Below, one piece after another: positions 17,670-25,767 of a stretch of DNA of 64,000 nucleotides (position 1 is its first letter; every line of letters begins with the position of its first letter). The notes below the pieces were generated by a model. The model ran no database searches. It saw only the letters and a list, made by a program, of their open reading frames with translations, and was not told where the DNA came from. Location of the stretch: positions 1,785,501-1,849,500 of the forward strand of contig NZ_CP036515.1 of the NCBI RefSeq assembly GCF_004323635.1. Direction: 5' to 3'. The DNA is from Lichenihabitans psoromatis. GTDB taxonomy: Bacteria > Pseudomonadota > Alphaproteobacteria > Rhizobiales > Beijerinckiaceae. Made by a program: the position numbers and the translations under genes.

Positions 17670-19244
17670 GTGACGACGTCCCCCGATCAGCTCCCGTCCG
17701 ACCTCGCCGATGCCCACGCCATGATCGTGGCGCTGCGTAGCGAAGCCCTGATCCGCCGGCTCGAAACCGAGAAGCTGAAGTTCCTGATCGCCAAGCTGCG
17801 CCGTGAGCAGTTCGGCCAGTCCTCCGAGCGTGGCAGGCTCCTCGTGGAGCAACTCGAGTTGGCCATCGCCGACGTGGAAGAGAGCCAGGGCGCGGCCGAG
17901 GCGGAGGCCGACATCGCGGCACCCGCCGCGGCGGCCGCGGAGCGACAGAAGCGCCCCGCCCGTACGCAACGCCCAAGCCTGCCCGATCACCTGCCGGTGG
18001 AGCGGATCGTGTATCCGGCGCCCTGCGCCTGCGCCAAATGCGGTGGAGCCCGGCTTCGCAAGCTCGACGACGTCGTGTCGCGCTCGCTCGAATGCGAGCC
18101 GCGGCGGTGGAAGATCGTCGAGCACGTACGCGAGAAGATGACGTGCCGCGACTGCGAGAGCGTCACCGAGACGCCGGCCCCGTCCCACCCGATCCCGCGC
18201 GGCTTTGCCGGCCCGAACCTGCTGGCGAGCGTGCTGGTGTCGAAGTTCATGCTTCACCAGCCGCTGAACCGGCAGAGCGACGCCTTCGCCCGCGAGGGGA
18301 TCGCGATCGATACCTCGACGCTGGCGGACCGCGTCGGCGCCTGTGCGGTGGCGCTCGCCCCGATCGTGGACGCGATCAGGCGTCACGTGCTGGCGGCGGA
18401 TCGGATCCACGGCGATGACACGACAGTGCCGGTGTTGGCCAAAGGAAAGACCGACACGGGGCGCCTGTGGACCTACGTGCGGGACGACCGGCCGTTCGGC
18501 GGTGCCGACCCGCCGGCCGCGGCCTTCCATTATTCGCGCAGCCGGTCCGGGGAACACCCGCGGGAGCACCTGGCGACCTACGGCGGCATCCTGCAGGCCG
18601 ATGCCTACGCGGGCTACAACGACCTTTATGACGGCCGACGCAGACCAGCACCCGTGATCGAGGCGGCGTGCTGGGCCCACGGACGGCGGAAACTGTTCGA
18701 CATCGCCAAGCTGACGAAGGCGCCGATCGCGGTGGAAGCGGTACGACGCATCGATGAGATTTTCGCCATAGAGCGCACCATTAACGGCCAGACCTCGGTC
18801 GAGCGCGTCGCTGCACGACAACAACAGTCGAAGCCGCTCATCCTCGATCTGGAGATCTACCTTCGGGAACAGCGAATGCTGCTCTCGGCCAAGAGCGATA
18901 CGGCCAAGGCCATCACTTATATCCTGAGCCGTTGGGCGGCCTTCACCCGCTTTCTCGACGACGGCAGGATCTGCCTGAGCAATAACGCGGCGGAGCGCGC
19001 ACTGCGGGGGATCGCCATCGGCAGACGGAACTGGACGTTCTGCGGCTCAGACGCGGGCGGCCATCGCGCCGCCGCCATCTATACGCTGATCGAGACCGCC
19101 AAGCTCAACGATGTCGATCCTCAGGCCTGGCTCGCCGACGTCCTCGCCCGGCTGCCGGACCACCCCGCCAAGCGCCTCGACGAGCTGCTGCCCTGGAACT
19201 GGAAGGCCAGCCGACCTGGCGCAGCCCTGGCCCAGGCGGCCTGA
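17670..19244 (+). CDS. tnpC: IS66 transposase TnpC
   Basis: A 524-aa IS66 DDE transposase. It has an N-terminal leucine-zipper segment (RLETEKLKFLIAKLRREQFG), the zinc-finger region CACAKCGGARLRKLDD with a second Cys pair MTCRDCES, and the core with HGDDTTVPVLAKGKT (Asp), LQADAYAGYNDLY (Asp) and LSNNAAERALRGIAIGRRNW (Glu). A C-terminal IS66_C tail, YTLIETAKLNDVDPQAWLAD, is present. It starts at GTG 17670 after GGAGG. It is full length and looks functional. Confidence 0.92.
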   Translation: MTTSPDQLPSDLADAHAMIVALRSEALIRRLETEKLKFLIAKLRREQFGQSSERGRLLVEQLELAIADVEESQGAAEAEADIAAPAAAAAERQKRPARTQRPSLPDHLPVERIVYPAPCACAKCGGARLRKLDDVVSRSLECEPRRWKIVEHVREKMTCRDCESVTETPAPSHPIPRGFAGPNLLASVLVSKFMLHQPLNRQSDAFAREGIAIDTSTLADRVGACAVALAPIVDAIRRHVLAADRIHGDDTTVPVLAKGKTDTGRLWTYVRDDRPFGGADPPAAAFHYSRSRSGEHPREHLATYGGILQADAYAGYNDLYDGRRRPAPVIEAACWAHGRRKLFDIAKLTKAPIAVEAVRRIDEIFAIERTINGQTSVERVAARQQQSKPLILDLEIYLREQRMLLSAKSDTAKAITYILSRWAAFTRFLDDGRICLSNNAAERALRGIAIGRRNWTFCGSDAGGHRAAAIYTLIETAKLNDVDPQAWLADVLARLPDHPAKRLDELLPWNWKASRPGAALAQAA

Positions 19245-19319
19245 CACACCACCGACGCGATCCACAGAACGCCGCCGTCACACAGGTAGCCCTGACCTAC
19301 GGTCTTGGCCGGATGCGTA

Positions 19320-20068
19320 CTGTCTACGTATGGGCTGACGGCGTCTACCTGCAGGCCCGGATGGAGAACCAGGCGGAGTGCATGCTGGTGCTGATCGGGG
19401 CGACACCCGAGGGCAGGAAGGAGTTGGTCGGCTTCCAAGTCGGCGTGCGAGAGAGCGCCCAGAGTTGGCGCGAACTGCTCGTCGAGGTGAAACGGCATGG
19501 TCTGATCATCGCGCCCGAACTGGCGATTGGCGACGGCGCGCTCGGGTTCTGGAAGGCCCTCGAGGAGATCTATCCCGGCACGCGGCACCAACGCTGCTGG
19601 GTCCACAAGACCGCCAACGTGCTCAACAAGGTCCCGAAATCCGTCCAGGCCGCGATGAAGGACGATCTTCGTGAGGTCCATGGCGCGCCGACCCGGGCGG
19701 CGGCCGAAACGGCCATCGTCGTCTTCGACGAGAAGTACGGAGCGAAGTACCCCAGGGCGGTCGCCTGCCTAACCAAAAACCGCGAGGCCCTGCTGACCTT
19801 CTTCGACTTCCCCGCCGAGCACTGGGACCACCTGCGCACCTCGAACCCCATCGAGAGCATCTTCGCCACCGTCCGACACAGGACGGTGCGCACCAAGGGG
19901 GCACTCTCGCCGACCACGGCACGGCTAATGGTCTTCAAGCTGGTCATGGCCGCCTCAAAGACCTGGCGGCGTCTCAAAGGCGAGAACCAGTTGCCCAAGG
20001 TTGTCGCCGGTGTCATCTTCCGGGACGGGACCGAGGTCCTCGACCGCACGTCAGACCGCGCCGCCTGA
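19320..20068 (+). pseudogene. IS256-family (Mutator) transposase, N-terminally truncated
   Basis: About 249 C-terminal residues of an IS256-type transposase, normally near 400 aa. The catalytic triad region is kept (WADGVYL, GDGALGFWKALEE, SNPIESIFATVRHRT), but the N-terminal DNA-binding region is gone. The frame enters from the right end of the IS66, whose terminus GGATGCGTA supplies an in-frame ATG at 19313, so a shortened protein could still be made. A second, more decayed copy of the same family lies at 51830. Confidence 0.85.
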
Positions 20069-20096
20069 CTGCTGCATCACCTAAATTCCCGCATAG

Positions 20097-20489
20097 CTCA
20101 AGGACGGGTTCGCGCGTGTCGTTCCGGTCCACAGCGAACTTGAGCGCGAAGGCCTGATCCATTTCGTCGAATCATCCGGAAGCGGTTTCCTGTTCGTCGG
20201 TGACGTCGCGCAAAAGCGTGGCGCCAGCCGTAGCCCCCAGGAGCTTCGAGCTGCAGAACTTGCTGCATGGATCAGGACGCAGGCTGATCTCGAGCTTGGG
20301 CTCAGTCCCAATCACTCTTGGCGGCACACTTTTGTGACACAAGCCGAAGGTGCGGAGATTTCGAAGCGCCATAGCAACGCTATCACAGGCCACAATAAGC
20401 GACGGGATGCCAGTGACGGTTATTTCTCTCCCGGCGTTGCGCAGCTCAAGACTGAGATAGAGAAGCTCCCTGCCTTCGACCTTGCATAA
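20097..20489 (+). pseudogene. Tyrosine recombinase (phage-type integrase) C-terminal fragment
   Basis: The frame is open from 20097, just after an in-frame TAG, to TAA at 20487-20489, giving 130 residues with no plausible start codon. It reads ARVVPVHSEL, then SWRHTFVTQAEGAEI (the H-x-x-R box), ITGHNKRRDASDGYF (box II His-Gly-His plus the Tyr region) and LKTEIEKLPAF, the usual C-terminus of integrases. The N-terminal arm and catalytic half upstream are missing, replaced by the IS256 remnant. It is the remains of an integrase, possibly marking the edge of an old integrated element. Confidence 0.75.
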
Positions 20490-20570
20490 CGCTTTAGGCT
20501 TGTTCTTGTTGACGCCGTCAATTGAGGCGAGGCGTCTATCGGCCCATGATCGAACGTAAGGTGCCTGCTT

Positions 20571-20639
20571 GGACATTCGGCTTTGCGCCGGGAGCGGCCG
20601 TTGCCCGGGCGCAGAATAGCGGACATTCGGCATTGCGCC
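20571..20639. repeat. Direct repeat of a 19-mer
   Basis: GGACATTCGGCTTTGCGCC at 20571-20589 recurs with one mismatch (GGACATTCGGCATTGCGCC) at 20621-20639, 50 bp apart, in the gap between the integrase fragment and the GntR gene. It is noncoding; its meaning is unknown. The rest of 20490-20726 shows nothing recognisable. Confidence 0.5.
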
Positions 20640-20726
20640 CATCCAAGTCGTTCAGTAGCAACTCGCCCGCTCCCGCAAGCTGCCGTTCGCAGCGGAACCT
20701 CGACTTTTGTGCCCCCGAAGATTCTC

Positions 20727-21497
20727 TCAGATTTCAACGCGCTTGCGAACGGCCGGTCGTATTGTAGAGAAGATCGCGACGAGGTCGGTTCCCTCTTGTT
20801 TGTTGAGGGCCAGCGCCGCCTCGATATGTATCAGGTGCGCGAGCGAGAGAGAAAGTGCACCCGCAGTATCGCTGGCGGCGAGCGCGTCGACGATGGAATC
20901 ATGCTCGCGTAGCGAGCAGTCGAGTTGGTGGCCCGTTGCATGCGCTGACACAGCAAGCGAGCTTTGCGCGATGAGGTCGCGCAGGATGGAGGAGAAGATG
21001 CTGTTTCCGGCAGCCTGGGCCAGCCGAAGGTGGAACAGGCCCGACAACCTAACCTCAGCGTTGCGGTCGCCGATCTCGATCGCCTGGTGCTCGGCGGCGA
21101 GGTGAGTGCGGAGACTTGCGATTGCAGCTTCGCGCTGCGGTCCCGGCAATGCCGCGACGAGACGGACGAGCTCGGCTTCAATTAGGCGACGGGCCTGAAA
21201 GACCTCGCGCGTCTCCTTGGCTGTTGGCCGCGCCACGGTGGCGCCGCGGTTTGGCGAGAGCTGGACGATCCGTCGTTGCGACAGCACAAGGAGTACCTTG
21301 CGGATTCGGGCGCGATTCAGGCCGAAGATCTCGGCAAGTTGCTCCTCCGCCAGCTTGATGCCGGGCGCGAGACGACGTTCGGCGATGGCCTGCACGATCG
21401 CATCGAGCATTTCTGTTTCGGGTTCGGACAACCCTGCGACGCCTGGATCGTCGCCGTCTTCGACGTCATGTTCGGTCATATTGCGCTTGGCCATCAC
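20727..21497 (-). CDS. GntR-family (FadR subfamily) transcriptional regulator
   Basis: A 256-aa regulator with an N-terminal winged HTH (IVQAIAERRLAPGIKLAEEQ, LAEIFGLNRARIRKVLLVLS, QRRIVQLSPNRGATVARPT) and a C-terminal all-helical FCD ligand-binding domain with His-containing helices (LAAEHQAIEIGD, FHLRLAQAAGN, LREHDSIVDALAASD) that usually bind a metal-chelated organic acid. It follows the hydrolase gene on the same strand with a 51-bp gap and is probably co-transcribed with it. It is the obvious candidate to bind the ATTGT-NN-ACAAT sites nearby and control the divergent catabolic operon. Confidence 0.9.
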   Translation of the reverse strand: MMAKRNMTEHDVEDGDDPGVAGLSEPETEMLDAIVQAIAERRLAPGIKLAEEQLAEIFGLNRARIRKVLLVLSQRRIVQLSPNRGATVARPTAKETREVFQARRLIEAELVRLVAALPGPQREAAIASLRTHLAAEHQAIEIGDRNAEVRLSGLFHLRLAQAAGNSIFSSILRDLIAQSSLAVSAHATGHQLDCSLREHDSIVDALAASDTAGALSLSLAHLIHIEAALALNKQEGTDLVAIFSTIRPAVRKRVEI

Positions 21498-21548
21498 CTG
21501 CCTGAATAGCTTCGCGTCCGGCGCGCTGCAATGACGAAAATCGACACA

Positions 21549-22373
21549 TCAGGTCGCCATGCGCGCCAGCTTTGTAGCGAGCACGCCGTCGGGCGACGCC
21601 AGGGATTCCAGCACGGAGAAGTGGTCCGCCCCGGATACTGGAAAAACCTCGGGCCGCCAGCCCTGCGCTTCGAGCGCGGCCCCGTAGTCGCGAGACTGGC
21701 GCTGGATTTCAGGACGTTCGCGATCACCAAATGTCACCACGAGCGGCTTGGCGGCGCCCGCCGGTCGATGCAAGGGCGAGAAGGTCCGCGCGTCATCCGC
21801 TGACATCCCGATGGCATCGTTGAGCCCGGAGAGGCGGATCGGCTCAAGGTCGTAGATGCCGCTGATCAAGAGCCCGCCGGCGACGTTCGGGAGGGTCAAT
21901 GCGGTCGCCATCAGATGAGCACCGGTGGAAATTCCGCACACGTAGAGCGGAGCAAGACCACCGCATATTGTAGACAATCCATGTTCTATCCATCGCACCA
22001 TTGCATGAACTTCGCCGCAGATCTGCTCCATCGTCGCCGCAGGCGCCAGCGTGTATTCCCCGACGGCGACGTTTAGGGTGTGCGGCAGCAGGCCGGCAGC
22101 GACGAACGCTTGCCCCTCCTTGTCGTTCCACTGCCAGTAGCCGCCGTGAAGAAACAGGATCGTGGGCCGCCCAGGGACTCCACAGGGGAAGATGTCGACC
22201 TTCTGCCGTGCGCTGTCGCCGTAGTGCAGATCTCTACCGCAGAGCGTCGAAGCGTAAACAGTGTCGCTGCGCTCTGCCCAGCGCGTCAGGTAGCCCTCCC
22301 AGTCGGGCACGACCGCCCGATTGTTGTAGGCTGTGTCTAAAGCTTCGCGATCCATTCCGCGATATGTTTTCAT
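21549..22373 (-). CDS. Alpha/beta hydrolase, arylformamidase (kynurenine formamidase)-like
   Basis: A 274-aa alpha/beta hydrolase. It has the oxyanion motif LFLHGGYWQWNDKE, where HGGYW is typical of the arylformamidase group, the nucleophile elbow CGISTGAHL (Ser in G-x-S-x-G), and the catalytic histidine in SGADHFSVLE. The ATG at 22373 (MKTYRGMDREAL) is chosen; a longer frame begins with TTG at 22397 and lacks a ribosome site. It is divergent from the 2OG-oxygenase gene and upstream of the GntR regulator. The substrate is unknown: no other kynurenine-pathway gene is near, so hydrolysis of a formamide or ester in the local pathway is only a guess. Confidence 0.85.
   Translation of the reverse strand: MKTYRGMDREALDTAYNNRAVVPDWEGYLTRWAERSDTVYASTLCGRDLHYGDSARQKVDIFPCGVPGRPTILFLHGGYWQWNDKEGQAFVAAGLLPHTLNVAVGEYTLAPAATMEQICGEVHAMVRWIEHGLSTICGGLAPLYVCGISTGAHLMATALTLPNVAGGLLISGIYDLEPIRLSGLNDAIGMSADDARTFSPLHRPAGAAKPLVVTFGDRERPEIQRQSRDYGAALEAQGWRPEVFPVSGADHFSVLESLASPDGVLATKLARMAT
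21967..21978. promoter_or_regulatory. Candidate GntR operator inside the hydrolase gene
   Basis: The perfect palindrome ATTGTAGACAAT has the same arms as the intergenic site at 22434 and fits the FadR-type T-x-GT...AC-x-A pattern. It lies within the hydrolase coding region, about 400 bp into the gene and 470 bp upstream of the GntR start, where an auxiliary or roadblock site could sit. Confidence 0.35.
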
Positions 22374-22433
22374 GCTGTTTGCCCAAAGGTTAGACAATGA
22401 GTGACGCTAATTTGGCATTGTCATGTCAACATC

Positions 22434-22445
22434 ATTGTTTACAAT
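22434..22445. promoter_or_regulatory. Candidate GntR operator in the divergent promoter
   Basis: ATTGTTTACAAT is a palindrome with central GT-TT-AC, matching the FadR-subfamily operator shape. It lies 61 bp before the hydrolase ATG and 39 bp before the 2OG-oxygenase ATG, so one bound dimer could control both directions. A related half-site, TAGACAAT, occurs at 22391-22398. Confidence 0.5.
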
Positions 22446-22484
22446 AATCATCATCGAAAACGATCGAGTTGCAAGGAGTTTATA

Positions 22485-23495
22485 ATGCCCGCACTTGAGG
22501 AAGTCCCAATTATCGATCTTCGGCCTTTCCTGAACGGTACCGACGAGGAGCGTAGGAAAGTCGCGGAACTCGTCGACAAAACCAATCGTGAGATTGGTTT
22601 CCTCGTCGTAACCGGGCACGGCTTTGACCTGGATCTCCTTGCCAAGTGGTTCGATGTCTCCCGCCGCTTCTTCGAGCAGCCGGCCGATACCAAGGCCGCC
22701 TGCATGCCCGCTGTGTCGGGCGATCACCAGGGCTACCACCAGCTCGCCGCGTCCGGTCTTGCCGCCAAGGAAGGGCAAGAGGCTCCGCCGGATCTCCGCG
22801 AATACTTCATGATCGGCCGCCTCGACACGGACGCGCCTTACTTTCAGGACGAGTCGGCGAAGCGCTTCTACAAGCCGAACCGCTGGCCCGAGCAGCCGAT
22901 TGAATTCCGCGAGATTGGTGAGCGATACTATCGCGCCGTCGACCAGTTGGGCCGCCAGCTGATGTCCCTGTTCGGCGTGGCGCTCGGCCTCGGCCAAGGA
23001 TTCTTTGAGCCGTATATAAACCGGCAGTTTTCGGTCGTCAGCTCTATCTACTACCCGGCCCAGCGCGTAGCGCCGATGCCGGGACAGTTGCGGGCCGGCG
23101 CCCACACTGACTACGGCAGCCTGACGATCCTGGCCCCGACCGACTCGCCAGGCGGGCTCCAGGTCCGCACCCTCGCGGGCGACTGGGTCGACGTCCCCTA
23201 CGTCCCGGGTGCCTTCGTCATCAACATTGGTGATATGATGCAGCGTTGGACCAACGACCGTTGGCTTTCCAACATGCACAGGGTCGCCAACCCGCCCGCG
23301 GCATCGGCAGCGACCCCTAAGCCGCGCCAGTCGATCGCGTTCTTCCTGCATCCGAACTACGACGCAGTCATCGAGTGCCTGCCGACCTGCACCGATGCTG
23401 CCAACCCGCCCAAGCACGCCGCGATCCTCGCCGGCGAGTACATGCGGGAGAAGGAGGCTGCCATCGCCCAGGCCAAGCCCACGAAGGCGGCCTGA
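22485..23495 (+). CDS. 2-oxoglutarate/Fe(II)-dependent oxygenase, isopenicillin-N-synthase-like family
   Basis: A 336-aa soluble dioxygenase-family protein. It has an N-terminal DIOX_N region (VPIIDLRPFLNGTDEER, REIGFLVVTGHG) and a double-stranded beta-helix core with the iron triad His207-x-Asp209 (AGAHTDYGSLT) and His265 (SNMHRVANP). Arg281-x-Ser283 (PRQSIAFF) would bind the 2-oxoglutarate carboxylate. The ATG at 22485 follows AAGGAG. It is the first gene of a plus-strand run with CapA-like and ABC-transporter genes. The reaction is unknown; hydroxylation or oxidative cleavage of the imported substrate is an inference from context. Confidence 0.9.
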   Translation: MPALEEVPIIDLRPFLNGTDEERRKVAELVDKTNREIGFLVVTGHGFDLDLLAKWFDVSRRFFEQPADTKAACMPAVSGDHQGYHQLAASGLAAKEGQEAPPDLREYFMIGRLDTDAPYFQDESAKRFYKPNRWPEQPIEFREIGERYYRAVDQLGRQLMSLFGVALGLGQGFFEPYINRQFSVVSSIYYPAQRVAPMPGQLRAGAHTDYGSLTILAPTDSPGGLQVRTLAGDWVDVPYVPGAFVINIGDMMQRWTNDRWLSNMHRVANPPAASAATPKPRQSIAFFLHPNYDAVIECLPTCTDAANPPKHAAILAGEYMREKEAAIAQAKPTKAA

Positions 23496-23569
23496 CAGAG
23501 GCTGCCATGGCTTGAAAACAGCATGCCTGCAGCACGCGACGACCCCAGAAACTTGGAGCACAGCAGGGC

Positions 23570-24634
23570 ATGAGTTCTCTCTCGATCGTCCTTGCCGGCG
23601 ATATCTGCCCCACGCGCAGGCTCGGGCCGTTCGCGCCGGAGGTCGAGGCCGTGTTCGCGCTGATCCGCGCGGCGGACCTCGCCGTCGGCGACTTCGAGAT
23701 GCCTCTAACGACTGCCGGTACGCCCGTGCAGAAGCTTCTCAACCTCCGAGCCAATCCAGAGATAGCGCAAGACATCCCTGCTCTGGGCTTCGGGATACTC
23801 ACGTTAGCCAACAATCATGCTGTCGACTACGGCTGGACGGCGCTGGACGGAACCGCCCGCCTCTTGCAGGAGAGAGGCCTGCAGACGATCGGCGTTGGTA
23901 CTGACCGAGCGGCAGCGGCATTACCTGCCATTCGGACAGTGCGCGGCGCAAGGATCGGCGTTGTCGCTTTCTCCTGCCTGACTCCGACGGGCATGGGAGC
24001 GTCTGACGAGCGCCCGGGAATCTCGGCAATCCACATCGAGACCGCCTACGAGATCGATCCCTGGTACCAGATGGAGGAGCCTGGCGACCCATCGGTCGTC
24101 ACCGTGCGGACCCGGGTCAGGGATGCCGATCGCATATGGGTCGAACAAACAGTCCGGAAGGCTAAGGCGGACTGCGACGTGCTGATCGTCAGCGTCCATT
24201 GGGGCTTTGGGTCGGGTGACGAACTCGCGGAGTACCAGGAGCCGCTTGGGCGAGCATTCATCGAGGCTGGCGCCGACGTGGTCCATGGCCATCATCCACA
24301 CGCGATCCATCCGGTCGGTTTCCACCATGGCAAACCTATCCTCTACGGGTTGAGCACACTGGTCGGCCAACAAGTGTTCATGCCGGCCTCGGATCAGGTG
24401 CAGGCCCTCTGGGCCGCGATGTCGGCAGACGGGATCGTTGCTGAACTGCGGCTTGATGGTGGCGTCCCGGACGTCGTGCTTCATCCCACGATGTTGAATG
24501 CCGACCGGCTACCCGTGCTTGCCCAGGGGATCGACTTCGATCGGATCGAAGAGAGGATTCGGCACCTCTCCGCGCCCCTCGGAGCCGCCATCGTCCGAAA
24601 CGACCACGCCCTCACCGTCACACCTCGGTCCTGA
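23570..24634 (+). CDS. CapA-family (PGA_cap) metallophosphatase-fold protein
   Basis: A 354-aa CapA-like protein. The metallophosphatase-type motifs are LAGDICPTRR (start of the fold), VGDFEMPLT, LTLANNHAVDYG, SVHWGFGSGDE and VHGHHPHAIHP. Unlike capsule-associated CapA it has no signal peptide or membrane anchor, so it is probably cytoplasmic. No pgsB/pgsC polyglutamate genes are nearby. Located between a 2OG oxygenase and a ribose-type transporter, it more likely acts as a hydrolase in the local catabolic pathway than in capsule formation; the substrate is unknown. Confidence 0.85.
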   Translation: MSSLSIVLAGDICPTRRLGPFAPEVEAVFALIRAADLAVGDFEMPLTTAGTPVQKLLNLRANPEIAQDIPALGFGILTLANNHAVDYGWTALDGTARLLQERGLQTIGVGTDRAAAALPAIRTVRGARIGVVAFSCLTPTGMGASDERPGISAIHIETAYEIDPWYQMEEPGDPSVVTVRTRVRDADRIWVEQTVRKAKADCDVLIVSVHWGFGSGDELAEYQEPLGRAFIEAGADVVHGHHPHAIHPVGFHHGKPILYGLSTLVGQQVFMPASDQVQALWAAMSADGIVAELRLDGGVPDVVLHPTMLNADRLPVLAQGIDFDRIEERIRHLSAPLGAAIVRNDHALTVTPRS

Positions 24635-24686
24635 TCACAGGCTCGAAGTCCCGCGGCGCCGCCGCATTACTGAAGGAAGCGATCCC

Positions 24687-25685
24687 ATGACCAAGACACC
24701 CAGGTTTCCGCTGTCGCAAACCGCGTCGCGCCGCATCGTGGTGGCCGCGTTCGGTGCGGCAGTTGCTTGTGCGGCCGCGCCCATAGCAGGCGCGAGTGCC
24801 GAAGAAACGATCATCGCCATCAGCTTTCCAAATGCGTCGACAATCGGCGCCGTCGTAACGGAGATCGAGGGCGCCAAGAAGAAAGGTGCCGAGATGGGCT
24901 ACAAGGTCGTGGTCGACGACCCCAGCACCGACCTCAACAAACAGATCAACACGATCAAGACCTGGACGGAGCAGAAGGTCGGCGCGATCGTTTGCGACGC
25001 TCTGCAACCTGCGGCGTTCGAGTCCGTCGCCAAGCAGGCCCGAGCCGCGGGGGTCAAGTGGATCACCTACGGTGAGAAGCTTGAGAATCAAGATGCCACG
25101 GTCGGATACGCGCAATATGCCGATGGGCATACCCTGGGCGAATATGCGGGTAGCTGGATCGCAGGCAAGCCGGGCTTCAAGGCCAAGGTCGTGATCCTGG
25201 GCTACCAGAAGGGCGTATGGGGCCAGTTGCGTGGCAAAGGCATCAAGGAAGGCCTGCTGGCCAAGGCGCCCAATGTAGACATCGTTGCCGAGCAGGATGC
25301 GATCAGCCCAACCGAGGGCCTCAACGTGACGCGTTCTATTCTCCAGGCCCATCCCGACGCCAACGTGATCCTGGGCGTCGAGGATCCCGCCACCGAGGGG
25401 GCCTACAAGGCCTGGATCGCGTCTGGCAAGGACAAGGCCGACCCGAATGCCTTCATCGGGGGCATGGATGGCACCGCGCCGGCCCTCAAGCTTCTGAAAG
25501 AGGGTGGCACGGTCTATCGCGCTTCGATGGCGATCCCGCTCGTCGCAGTTGGTGAAGCCATGATCACCACCGCCGACGCCCTGATCAAGGGCAGGAAGCC
25601 GGGCGACGATATCGTTCCCCTCGAACTCGTGACCGAAAAATCGCCCAAGGCCGAGGAATACCTCATGCAGCAGGGCGAAAAGTAA
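24687..25685 (+). CDS. Ribose-type (CUT2) ABC transporter substrate-binding protein
   Basis: A 332-aa periplasmic binding protein of Peripla_BP_4 type. The N-terminal signal peptide ends near GASAEE, followed by ISFPNASTIGAVVTEIEGAK, KQINTIKTWTEQKVGAIVCD and, in the second lobe, VILGVEDPATEGAYKAW and FIGGMDGTAPALKLL. The ATG at 24687 has GAAGGAAG upstream; the longer frame runs back through the CapA gene in another phase. Together with the ATPase and permease genes it makes a complete importer. The ligand is undetermined; the neighbouring enzymes are not sugar-catabolic, so a non-sugar ligand is possible. Confidence 0.88.
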   Translation: MTKTPRFPLSQTASRRIVVAAFGAAVACAAAPIAGASAEETIIAISFPNASTIGAVVTEIEGAKKKGAEMGYKVVVDDPSTDLNKQINTIKTWTEQKVGAIVCDALQPAAFESVAKQARAAGVKWITYGEKLENQDATVGYAQYADGHTLGEYAGSWIAGKPGFKAKVVILGYQKGVWGQLRGKGIKEGLLAKAPNVDIVAEQDAISPTEGLNVTRSILQAHPDANVILGVEDPATEGAYKAWIASGKDKADPNAFIGGMDGTAPALKLLKEGGTVYRASMAIPLVAVGEAMITTADALIKGRKPGDDIVPLELVTEKSPKAEEYLMQQGEK

Positions 25686-25767
25686 ACGTTGCAGGTCAGT
25701 TCCTCGCCGGCTCCGCTTCGGTGGGCCGCTGGCGAGGACGGCAAGCATCCGATCACGAGGTTTCAAC

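Larger units (their letters stand above)
16809..19319 (+). mobile_element. IS66-family insertion sequence, near complete
   Basis: The element carries tnpA, tnpB and tnpC in order. The ends are related inverted repeats: TACGCATCCGACGAAGGCCG at the left and, read as the complement, TACGCATCCGGCCAAGACCG at the right (17 of 20 identical). The expected 8-bp target duplication is not visible (GCGCTTAC left, CTGTCTAC right). It abuts an IS66 remnant on the left and a decapitated IS256 transposase on the right, so its present flanks are probably not those of the original insertion. Confidence 0.82.

Noticed and set aside
22407..23561. 384-aa minus-strand frame opposite the 2OG oxygenase
   Set aside because: The plus-strand protein has full iron and 2-oxoglutarate residues and a ribosome site; the antisense frame has neither motif nor start signal.
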